Shown: positions 44,223-55,201 of the stretch, in pieces
How positions within the stretch are numbered: position 1 is the stretch's first letter
Layout: every line of letters starts with the position of its first letter
Origin: Tillandsia leiboldiana
Lineage: Eukaryota > Streptophyta > Magnoliopsida > Poales > Bromeliaceae
Assembly: GCA_029204045.2 (NCBI GenBank)
Contig: CM055072.1
Location: forward strand, 10,294,854 to 10,358,853
Reading direction: 5' to 3'
Length of the DNA: 64,000 nt
Notes under the pieces: model-generated
What the model was told of the DNA's origin: nothing
What the model saw: the letters and a program-made list of their open reading frames with translations, nothing else
Databases searched by the model: none
Translations under genes and position numbers: made by a program

Positions 44223-45860
44223 TCGTAGTAACAAGTATCATAGAAGAATAAGTCATCATGACTGGATCATGACACTGATCTAAGTGGGAAACCATCCCCT
44301 AAAAGAAGCCCAAATCCTCTCCCCGATCTGATGCAATAACAACTATCCGGTCAACCGCCCAAAATCCGCGGTTGCCGCAATACCCTGTCCTCAAACCTGC
44401 CTGTCCCCAAATCCCCAATAGCTGACTACACTATCCCAGTCCCCGCTCTAGCCTGAGCATACTATCCCCTAAGTCTAGATAACTGGAGAAAGAATAACAG
44501 CATGGTTTCTCCTAAGTCGGTTCCAGCATGATAGTGTAGCAGAAAAAGGTGGCCTAACTAAGTGACCATACAAGCATGCAAGGTTCTCATGATGGTAATT
44601 AAATACAGGCTTAGTTGTTCAAGTAATTATCAAACATGCTATTCCAGGATACTAGTAATCATATAAGTCACTAGATACCAACACAACAATACCTGCCTAT
44701 GCCACAAGTATAGTATTTCCAATGTACTAACAAGCATTCCTATAAACATGCTTCTACATTTCCTGCAATGTGAATACCAAAATAGCAATCCTAATTAATG
44801 CAAATATTCATCTACCTATGCATTTTAATCCAATAAGCATGCAAGTATTCATGCAAACATAAACTCCTGCAAGGATTCATCCTCATATGCCTTTTAGCCT
44901 TTTAGCCTTTTATACATGCATTGCTCCAATAAGCCTAGTGGGTAGCCTAATTTAAGTGGTTCACAATGATCACCCACCTCGAGCGCTAAATCCTGGTCCC
45001 AAAGGTGAAGTCCACGCTCGGCCCAAACCATCTCCATAACACTGCAGAACATATCCCAAAAGAACATACATAATTTAAACATACCAAGTTCACAAAATCT
45101 GTCCACCATTACCACAGTCCAGAGTTTTTCAACATTCCCTGCGAAAAATGCCCAGAAAAATCCAAGAAAAATACTATCGCGATTCTCGCGACGAACCCGT
45201 CGAAACGAGTACCTGCACGTTCAAAACCGAGCTTCCTTCGCTGAGATACAAATTCGGCAAGGGGAACACCCCAAACAAAACTGTGCAGAAATTCTGTACC
45301 AAAAGACTACAGAGAAAGGAGATTTCCACCTTCGAAAAATATTCAGAAAAATCTGAGAAAATTCTAGGAGATTCCTTACGAGATGTAAATGAAAAATGCC
45401 TTTTGAATCACCTCGATCCGTCGCCTGAGCGCGAAGTTATAGCCAAATCAATCAGGTGCTGTCCAAAACTCCGCGAAGAAAAATGGGTCACAAAGAAGCT
45501 CGGGAAACTCAAAATCCACATGAAAACCAGGGGCAACTCAAAATATCAAAAATGAAGCCCTACCTGTCAAGAGTCCATCGGCGCAAGAATCACCCGAATT
45601 GGAGGTCAGGGTGAGCCGGGGGAGCCTGAACACTGCAAAGGGACGAAACGGGTCGTCGATGAACAAGCGTCGCGCCGCGCCGGAAAATGGCCAACCTCGA
45701 AAAACGCGCTCCTAAAAAACCCAGGAATGATCAGCCAGAAAGGTCTCAGGTGGAGGAATGTTTTTCCTTAAGGGTACCCTATGAAAATCCTCACAGAAAA
45801 GTGTAAAGAAGGCCCCCAAAGGCCTATTTATAGGCTGCCAAACAACCCCCCCCCTTATCG

Positions 45861-45890
45861 GATTCGGGCGCCACTGTTGGCGCCCGAATC
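45861..45890. promoter_or_regulatory. Promoter-proximal inverted repeat of Gyp-4
   Basis: Arms GATTCGGGCGCC (45861-45872) and GGCGCCCGAATC (45879-45890) are perfect over 12 bp with spacer ACTGTT. It lies about 30 bp upstream of the minus-strand TATA box. It matches the 14-bp palindrome TTCGGGCGCCCGAA of the sister LTRs. Confidence 0.65.
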
Positions 45891-46903
45891 CGCAAAGCAG
45901 GTCGGACGGGGGGGCCGTCCGACCGCCCGAAACACCGTGGTGCGGCCACGTGTCCCCCGCACAGCAAACAGCTGTGCGGGGCGACTCGGCCCCTGCCGCG
46001 TGGCAGGAGCCCGCTGGGGGCGGTGCATGCGCCCGCCCCCTGGCCGGCCGACACGTGGCCCGCACTCGAGTGCGGGCCATGTGCGGCCGACCAGCCGCAC
46101 TGGCGCCCTGCATCGGCCCGCGCCCCGAGGCGGTCTGTACCCGCTCCGTGGACCCGGCGCACAACACCGTGCCAATGACACTCCGCCACGTGTCACCCAC
46201 GGTCCACCGTACACCCGCGATCTTTTCCGTGGACATAGACTGCTGAGCCAGCCAATCCCACCATGCCACGTGGCCCGCCCCCCGGTGCACGACGGCGCTG
46301 TGGACCGCGCACCTGCCCGCGCGCTGCGCACTGCCCGCGCCTGCCCGCCGCCGCTCCCGAGCCTGCCCGCCGCCGCCCTCCGCCGTCGCCGGAGCTGCCC
46401 GCCGGCCGCCGGAGTTACTGTTCCGGCGTGAACAGTAACCAATGGCGTAAAAATCAAGTAAATAGCCCAATTTCATCGTTTTCGCGCGCTGAATCCAAAT
46501 CCGGTGTCCGATTTGCCAAATTCTAATTCCAAAATTTGCCGAATGCATCCAGATAAGTGTTTTTACCCCAAATTTTGTGCTGAGTCCAACTTTGATATCT
46601 GTTCCGTGCGAGAACACTTTTAAACACTCGACGGGGTCTTCTGACTACTCTCGTAATCCATTAAACACTCCGGGTCCAACACTAGTGTCCAATTGGTGCC
46701 CAAACACCACCAACGCGCCACATAGGCCTCCAGAAGCTGCTGGTCAACCAGTATTCTCGTCGTGGGGATCCAGGTCCTCACACCGCGCCACTCTGATGTA
46801 GATGCTGATGCTGCCATCGGGGTCCAACCGATCTCTGGCATCTCAAAAATCCGCCACCCTGGAAAAAGAAATCAAAAATGCCTCTGCCGACCGATCTATC
46901 CTC

Positions 46904-48123
46904 TGTTGGGTTTTTATATATTTAAGGATCCACAAGGATCTAAATAGGTACTATCAAACAACTAGAGGGGGGGTGAATAGGTGTAATACTTATAAAACCA
47001 ATCTCAGTGCAAAATAAAAACCAATGCGGAAAATAAAAATAGCACACCGAGATATACGTGGAAACTCCAATCCAGGAGAAAAACCACGGGACCAACACGC
47101 AATAACAATCCACTAAGAATAGAAGAATAACAAGGTGATTACCGACTCCACGGACTCAAACCCCTCCTTCAACTTCTTCGGACCTTGCGCTCACCGATTG
47201 CACGTCCACTGCACACATTCAAATCCACGAACGCCACTCGAATCCACGAGCACACGTTTCGAATCCACGAAACGCCTTCAACACATCGAATCCACGATGC
47301 TACGTCGAATCCACGACGCAAACTTGATAAAAGCTTCGATGGTGATCCTTTGGTTAGATTATCATTGAGGAACCGTAGAAGGAATCTCTAAGCAAAGACT
47401 AGATCAATTCGACAAAAGATAGATCTTGGAAGAACTGTCGAATTGACCTAAAAGAGGCTATAAAGAAGAACGATAAAAACCTAGCCTCTAGGGTTGCTCT
47501 CAAGTGTTTTATAAATTAATCCGTAGTTCTTGAGAAACCCTAAGTGTCTATTTATAGGTTAGAAACCTTTGGAAAGAGATAAGCATCAAAAACTGACTTA
47601 ACAGAACTTTTCCCGCACGACGGTCCGGACTGGTTCAGGACTGTCGTCTCTTTTCAGCAATTCCTGAAAAAACAAGGTTCGGGGTCCGGATCGTGGATTT
47701 CAGTCCGGACTGGAATTCTGATCCGGACTGGTTCAGGACTGTCATCTTTTTTTCAGCAATTTTCCTGAAAAAACAGTTCGGGGTCCGGACTGGAATTCTG
47801 ATCCGGACTCTGAACATCCAATTTGTCCAGTTTTTGATTTTTAAGCAATGAAAACTTATCCAAGTGTTTCTAAACTACACAAATGTATTCGGATCACCAA
47901 AATTATTTAGTTAAACGCACCTGATCAATCCGAATCCATTTTCCTTGAGATTGATGTATATGATCCACAATTCTTCAACTTCAATCTTCAAGACTCAAAA
48001 CACTGAGTGTCAACTTGAGCTCTTGTTGAATCTTCTCTGAGTCTTTGATTGCTGATTGACGATTTGATCACTTCAAGACTCCGACTCAACTCACGAAATA
48101 TGCCAACACAAAAAGCCGTAACA
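46904..48123 (-). repeat. SireB-2 outer LTR
   Basis: 1220 bp. Hairpin array at about 47216-47330 (minus strand). In the first hairpin on + (unit 5 in leader order) two CpG sites have become TpG, and the stem keeps its pairing through G-U. Exactly 29 bp shorter than the second LTR, one U3 repeat unit. Confidence 0.93.
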
Positions 48124-49679
48124 ATCTCCCCCTTTGGCAATTTCGTGACAAAACCCAAAACTTACATAAAACGCTCAAGTCACTCATCTTAAACCAAAAA
48201 ATCGAAACTCAATGTCATCACCAAAACATTGATTTTCTTTGCGTAAAGGATCCAATAAACAAAAATTACATTTGAACCAGTCTTAGAACAAACTCTATGA
48301 TTTAGGACTTGGAGTCTTAAAGTGATGTAGATCCTGCAAAACAAAACTCCAAACAAAATCAAAAGTCAGTCGTTAGAAATTAAATGTAAATCCTACATTT
48401 GTTTCGTCCTTTTGGTTCTTTTTGTTTTTCGGCCTCCGTTTTCATCATCTCTTTTCTTTATCTCCCCCTATCTTGAGCATCTCTGTTCTCCCCCTATTTC
48501 TGTTCTCCCCCTTTTTGTTACAAATTGTCAAACAGTGAATATAGGCAAAAAGAAATCACTAACAGCATTAGTTCATAGAGAAAGAGAGATAAAAGCTCAG
48601 TTCCGGTATATAACAAAAACGCAGATTTCGTACCGGTACTCGAAGACAAAAATCACAAAAAATCTTGAAACAAATCCAAATTTTTAAATCTTTCAAATTA
48701 CCGATTTGTATTCCATCAAGAAAACAATTTAAGTGCTTGAAAATAATATGAGATCACATAGATGTCATTCAATCCAATTAATTTTACAAAAATTAAAAAG
48801 ATTTACTCCGAAATCATGAAAAACAAAGATAAAACATTATAAACTGTTTTTCGTATTATATGCGTCAAACACAAGTCATCAAAAATAATCTAGAGATCCA
48901 AACTCTATCAAGATGTAACGGATTTACAAAGATGACTTACAGAGATTTCCAAATGACATCAATTTTGAATTTTACCCTTCTAAATTGAGATATGCACTAA
49001 AATACCTAAGGGTGGCTCTTTGAGCATCTTTCAACTATCCCACCTTATACCAACCAGGAGATTGTTCAAAATAAGAACTTTGAATTTAAATCTCCGAATG
49101 CTTCAACTAAACAAAATTTCATAAATATTTTTCAATCATCAAAACATGTGGTAGCTTCACACATAGACCGGACGACCGGGGTGGCAGCTCTTTCCAAACA
49201 TGTGGTGGTAGTTTTCACACTCCTTTCGGATGTAACTCTTTCCACATCTTTTGCAATTCATTTCATTACCCTTGTAAGAAAATACAATATCTTATGTGAA
49301 AGAATTAAATCCCAAATTTTAGTCTATCGGTTGTCTCATGTTTATCACAATGAATTCACACAACCGAGATAGATTAAACATCTAAAGATCACACATGATT
49401 ACTAAAATTTGATGAATATAATTATCAAAAACTTTTATAATGAAGTATCTTCAAGAATTATGATTATAGAGTAAAGTTGATAATTCATATAAAATTAAAT
49501 TGGAGTGATTGAAAGTGAAAACCCTTTTTATTCAATGCACTTGTTCGTTAAAAAAAAAAAAAATCTTTTGTTCAAAAAACAAAACATAAAAACGAAGAGC
49601 ATTGAAAACATGTAATGCAGAGATTTAGAAAAATATGAAAGGAAAACCAATCAAAGCATTACATACAGTCATAAGCTAA
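48124..49679 (-). other. SireB-2 spacer between gag and outer LTR
   Basis: Polypurine tract at 48124-48134, secondary tract cluster at about 48460-48520 (three CTCCCCCT runs on +), conserved structured module at about 49010-49270. No ORF of its own. Confidence 0.8.
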
Positions 49680-51635
49680 TTAGAACTTAAGACAAGGAAA
49701 GATATCACCTTTCCGAATCCAAAATCGTCGAATTTTGGGTTGTCTTGATTCATTGTGGTTGGGAGATGATAGCTTTGACTGTTGATCCACCTTAGGTCTT
49801 TGCCTCGCAGTGATCCACTTGAATGATTGATGTTGTGTCTCGGACCTTTGGTGGGTTGAGTGAACTCCTTTGTCTTGATGTGTCTTTTGATTCCATTGAG
49901 TTCGCTCCGTAGATGAAGTTGCCGAAGAATTCCTCTTTCTCTTTTTCGGGCACGACTTCATCAAGTGTCCTTCAAGTCCACATTGGTGACAAGTTCTTCC
50001 TTTCAATTTAATTGTGAAACTTGAAGCCTTCACAGTTTGGTTCTTTTTAAATCCCAAACCAACCTTGCTTGTTTGACCTAATCCGGACATACAATCAAGT
50101 TTCTTCGAACCGGTTGAAAGCCTTTGTATGTCGGATTTAAGTTGATGAACTTGCTTGGTCAAAGTTTGGTTGGTGACATGAATTTCCTCAAACTGTTTTT
50201 CTAGAAAATCAATCTTGTTAATGTGGGAATTAACGATCGTTTCCGATTGATTTATCTTTTCTTGGAGGATTTTATTATTATCCAATAAAAGCTCTCGTTC
50301 CTCCTCGAGATCATGAAGTTTGATCTTTAAAGCATGATTCTCGTTTTGAATCTCAAGTCGTTGCTTCCTCAACTTCTTAACATTCTTGGCCATCTTCTTT
50401 GATTCCGTAAGAAGTTGTTGATATGCCTCAACGAGTTCTTCTTCATCCGACTCCCCCTCACTTGATGACTCTCCGCCGGATGTTGATGTTTCATGCAAAA
50501 TCAAAGGAGTAGAGTCAGTAACTAAAGATGATAAGAAAAAATTGGAAGAGGGAATTTGAGAGGTATGAAAGGCAACAACTTTTTCCTCTTTACTTGAGGT
50601 CGATTCATTTGAAGTAGAATCATCCCAAGTTTTCGCTTGCAAAGCCTTCTTTTTATATGATTTCGGAGAAGGACAATCCGTTGAAATATGGCTATAGCCT
50701 TTGCATCTATAACATTTGATTTCCCCTTCGAATTCATCTTTTTCTTTAGAAGGTTTTGCAGAGCTTTTGAGGTTAGAGGATTTAGAACCCGATGATCCTT
50801 TAGATGGTTTTGAGGATGAAGATCCATCGGTTCGATTCTTCCAAAACTTCCGACGAAATTTCTTTGTGATCCGCGCCAATTGTTCTTCAAACTCGGCAAA
50901 AGAGATTTCATCGTCGGAACTCGATTCACCATCTTCTTCCTTTGTTGATTTGAATGCAATGCATGTAGGCTTAGAAGAAGACTTGGAAGAAATTTGATTA
51001 GTAGGAAAAGTCATCTCATAAGTTTGTAAAGCACCTACTAATTCCTCTACTCTCATCTCATCCGGATGACTAACGGTTTCAATGGCGGTAACCTTTGCCC
51101 TAAACCGTTCCGGAAGAGTCCGAAGTATCTTTCTTACAATTTTCGACTCCGGGATATTTTCTCCTAAATTAGCACAAGTATTGATTACATCTTGAAGTCT
51201 AGTGTAATAATCTGTAAACAATTCATGCTCTTCCATATGAATAGAGTCAAATTGACTTGTAAGCATCTGGAGCTTTTAAATTTTTACTAGATTAGTACCC
51301 TCATGTGTAATTTTGAGAATATCCCAAATTTCCTTCGCGGTTTCACACGCGGAAATTCGTGTGAACTCTGTCGAGGAAAGAGAATTAAATAAAGCGTTCA
51401 TACCTTTCCCATTGTAAGAAGATCTTTCGAATTCCTCTTTGGACCATCTAGAGCGAGGTTTTGGGGTCGTAGAATTTCTTACTTCCTCAACAGGATGCAC
51501 CCAACCGTATTCCACGGATTGCCATACCCGCTCATCAATTGCGATGAGAAAAGCTCTCATCCGCACTTTCCAATAAGCATAATTAGTCCCATCAAAAAGA
51601 TGAGGTCTATAAATATTACCACTTTCACCCGACAT
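49680..51635 (-). pseudogene. gag of SireB-2 unit 1, one in-frame stop
   Basis: About 650 codons from the MSGESGN start to the natural end, all in one frame, interrupted only by TAA at 51276-51278. SireA has CAG three codons ahead of the shared MLTS motif, so this is a single nonsense change. It has the FDGTNYAYWKVRMRAF opening, zinc knuckles CX2CX4HX4C at 50673-50714 and 49950-49991, and a long coiled coil (about 50100-50450). It ends WIRKGDIFPCLKF just where SireA continues into protease (KGEIFPCLVTNV), so pol is missing exactly from the gag-protease border. Confidence 0.88.
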
Positions 51636-51655
51636 GATAGATAAACCTAAAACCC

Positions 51656-51667
51656 GCTCTGATACCA
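51656..51667 (-). promoter_or_regulatory. Primer binding site of SireB-2 (tRNA-Met)
   Basis: Minus strand TGGTATCAGAGC, 2 nt from the LTR, perfect complement to initiator tRNA-Met 3' end. Confidence 0.9.
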
Positions 51668-51669
51668 CT

Positions 51670-52918
51670 TGTTGGGTTTTTATATATTTAAGGATCCACA
51701 AGGATCTAAATAGGTACTATCAAACAACTAGAGGGGGGGTGAATAGGTGTAATACTTATAAAACCAATCTCAGTGCAAAATAAAAACCAATGCGGAAAAT
51801 AAAAATAGCACACCGAGATATACGTGGAAACTCCAATCCAGGAGAAAAACCACGGGACCAACACGCAATAACAATCCACTAAGAATAGAAGAATAACAAG
51901 GTGATTACCGACTCCACGGACTCAAACCCCTCCTTCAACTTCTTCGGACCTTGCGCTCACCGATTGCACGTCCACTGCACACGTTCGAATCCACGAACGC
52001 CACTCTAATCCACGAGCACACGTTTCGAATCCACGAAACGCCTTCAACACATCGAATCCACGATGCTACGTCGAATTCACGACGCAAACTTGATAAAAGC
52101 TTCGATGGTGATCCTTTGCTTAGATTATCATTGAGGAACCGTAGAAGGAATCTCTAAGCAAAGACTAGATCAATTCGACAAAAGATAGATCTTGGAAGAA
52201 CCGTCGAATTGACCTAAAAGAGGCTATAAAGAAGAACGATAAAAACCTAGCCTCTAGGGTTGCTCTCAAGTGTTTTATAAATTAATCCGTAGTTCTTGAG
52301 AAACCCTAAGTGTCTATTTATAGGTTAGAAACCTTTGGAAAGATATAAGCATCAAAAACTGACTTAACAGAATTTTTCCCGCACGACGGTCCGGACTGGT
52401 TCAGGACTGTCGTCTCTTTTCAGCAATTCCTGAAAAAACAAGGTTCGGGGTCCGGACCATGGATTTCAGTCCGAACTGGAATTCTAATCCGGACCGGTTC
52501 AGGACTGTCATTTTTTTTTCAGCAATTTTCCTGAAAAAACAGTTCGGGGTCCGGACTGGAATTCTGATCCGGACTGGTTCAGGACTGGAATTCTGATCCG
52601 GACTCTGAACATCTAATTTGTCCAGTTTTTGATTTCTAAGCAATGAAAACTTATCCAAGTGTTTCTAAACTACACAAATGTATTCGGATCACCAAAATTA
52701 TTTAGTTAAACGCACCTGATCAATCCGAATCCATTTTCCTTGAGATTGATGTATATGATCCACAATTCTTCAACTTCAATCTTCAAGACTCAAAACACTG
52801 AGTGTCAACTTGAGCTCTTGTTGAATCTTCTCTGAGTCTTTGATTGCTGATTGACAATTTGATCACTTCAAGACTCCGACTCAACTCACGAAATATGCCA
52901 ACACAAAAAGGCGTAACA
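51670..52918 (-). repeat. SireB-2 shared inner LTR
   Basis: 1249 bp. It acts as 5' LTR of unit 1 and as 3' LTR of unit 2. Hairpin array at about 51978-52090, with one closing pair lost (C to A) and one loop changed (TGGATT to TGAATT). Confidence 0.93.
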
Positions 52919-54482
52919 ATCTCCCCCTTTGGCAATTTCGTGACAAAACCCAAAAATACATAAAACGCTCAAGTCACTCATCTTAAACCAAAAAATTGAA
53001 ACTCAATGTCATCACCAAAACATTGATTTTCTTTGCGTGAAGGATCCAATAAACAAAAATTACATTTGAACCAGTCTTAGAACAAACTCTATGACTTAGG
53101 ACTTGGAGTCTTAAAGTGATGTAGATCCTGCAAAACAAAACTCCAAACAAAATCAAAAATCAGTCGTTAGAAATTAAATGTAAATCCGACATTTGTTTCG
53201 TCCTTTTGGTTCTTTTTGTTTTTCGGCCTCCTTTTTCATCATCTCTTTTCTTTATCTCCCCCTATCTTTAGCATCTCTGTTCTCCCCCTATTTCTGTTCT
53301 CCCCCTATTTCTGTTCTCCCCTTTTTTGTTACAAATTGTCAAACAGTGAATATAGGCAAAAAGAAATCACTAACAGCATTAGTTCATAGAGAAAGAGAGA
53401 TAAAAGCTCAGTTTCGGTATATAACAAAAACGCAGATTTCGTACCGGTACTCGAAGACAAAAATCACAAAAATTCTTGAAACAAATCCAAATTTTTAAAT
53501 CTTTCAAATTACCGATTTGTATTCCATCAAGAAAATAATTTAAGTGCTTAAAAATAATATGAGATCACATAGATGTCATTCAATCCAATTAATTTTACAA
53601 AAATTAGAAAGATTTACTCCGAAATCATGAAAAACAAAGATAAAACATTATAAACCGTTTTTCATATTATATACGTCAAACACAAGTCATCAAAAATAAT
53701 CTAGAGATCCAAACTCTATCAAGATGTAACGGATTTACAAAGATGACTTACAGAGATTTCCAAATGACATCAATTTTGAATTTTACCCTTCTAAATTGAG
53801 ATATGCACTAAAATACCTAAGGGTGGCTCTTTGAGCATCTTTGAACTATCCCACCTTATACCAACCAGGAGATTGTTCAAAATAAGAACTTTGAATTTAA
53901 ATCTCTGAATGCTTCAACTAAACAAAATTTCATAAATATTTTTCAAGCATCAAAACATGTGGTAGCTTCACACACAGACCGGACGACCGGGGTGGCAGCT
54001 CTTTCCAAACATGTGGTGGTAGTTTTCACACTCCTTTCGGATGTAACTCTTTCCACATCTTTTGCAATTCATTTCATTACCCTTGTAAGAAAATACAATC
54101 TCTTATGTGAAAGAATTAAATCCCAAATTTTAGTCTATCGGTTGTCTCGTGTTTATCACAATGAATTCACACAACCGAGATAGATTAAACATCTAAAGAT
54201 CACACATGATTACTAAAATTTGATGAATATAATTATCAAAAACTTTTATAATGAAGTATCTTCAAGAATTATGATTATAGAGTAAAGTTGATAATTCATA
54301 TAAAATTAAATTTGAGTGATTGAAAGTGAAAACCCTTTTTATTCAATACACTTGTTCGTTAAAAAAAAAAAAAACCTTTTGTTCAAAAAACAAAACATAA
54401 AAACGAAGAGCATTGAAAACATGTAATGCAGAGATTTAGAAAAATATGAAAGGAAAACCAATCAAAGCATTACATACAGTCA
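52919..54482 (-). other. Spacer of SireB-2 unit 2
   Basis: Nearly identical to 48124-49679, including the polypurine tracts (52919-52929, 53255-53325) and the conserved module (53815-54080). Confidence 0.8.
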
Positions 54483-55201
54483 TAAGCTAATTAGAACTTA
54501 AGACAAGGAAAGATATCACCTTTCCGAATCCAAAATCGTCGAATTTTGGGTTGTCTTGATTCATTGTGGTTGGGAGATGATAGCTTTGACTGTTGATCCA
54601 CCTTAGGTCTTTGCCTCGCAGTGATCCACTTGAATGATTGATGTTGTTGCTCGGACCTTTGGTGGGTTGAGTGAACTCCTTTGTCTTGATGTGTCTTTTG
54701 ATTCTATTGAGTTCGCTCCGTAGATGAAGTTGCCGAAGAATTCCTCTTTCTCTTTTTCGGGCACGACTTCATCAAGTGTCCTTCAAGTCTACATTGGTGA
54801 CAAGTTCTTCCTTTCAATTTAATTGTGGAACTTGAAGCCTTCACAGTTTGGTTCTTTTTAAATCCCAAACCAACCTTGCTTGTTTGACCTAATCCGGACA
54901 TACAATCAAGTTTCTTCGAACCGGTTGAAAGCCTTTGTATGTCGGATTTAAGTTGATGAACTTGCTTGGTCAAAGTTTGGTAGGTGACATGAATTTCCTC
55001 AAACTGTTTTTCTAGAAAATCAATCTTGTTAATGTGGGAATTAACGATCGTTTCCGATTGATTTATCTTTTCTTGGAGGATTTTATTATTATCCAATAAA
55101 AGCTCTCGTTCCTCCTCGAGATCATGAAGTTTGATCTTTAAAGCATGATTCTCGTTTTGAATCTCAAGTCGTTGCTTTCTCAACTTCTTAATATGCTTGG
55201 C
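54483..55201 (-). pseudogene. gag C-terminal part, SireB-2 unit 2
   Basis: Coiled coil and second zinc knuckle (CHQCRLEGHLMKSC). A Trp codon has become TAG near 54702. Cut at 55201 by Gyp-5 and continued at 63731. Confidence 0.85.

Larger units (their letters stand above)
42812..46782 (-). mobile_element. Gyp-4: solo LTR inserted in Gyp-3
   Basis: 3971 bp, TGTCACGCCCC...GTCCTCACA, flanked by the duplication CCGCG (42807-42811 and 46783-46787), so it is a separate insertion and not the second LTR of Gyp-3. TATA at 45825-45832 (minus TATAAATA), a 12-bp perfect inverted repeat at 45861-45890 and a GC-rich U3 at 45890-46420. It carries a CCTGCC minisatellite not present in the other copies. Confidence 0.9.
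37788..46903 (-). mobile_element. Gyp-3: gypsy element interrupted by Gyp-4 and SireB-2
   Basis: LTR 37788-41714, interior 41715-42811 continuing at 46788-46903, then broken by SireB-2. Its other end lies beyond the window. Left flank ACGAG (37783-37787) should be its target duplication. Polypurine tract (TCCTCCCCCACT at 41715-41726) on the minus strand. No pol seen. Confidence 0.85.

Noticed and set aside
45712..46617. 301-residue minus-strand ORF
   Set aside because: Spans TATA box, palindrome and GC-rich U3 of a solo LTR. Opposing ORFs of similar length exist and no motif is present.
42812..46782. Second LTR of Gyp-3
   Set aside because: It has its own CCGCG target duplication and the Gyp-3 interior continues on both sides.
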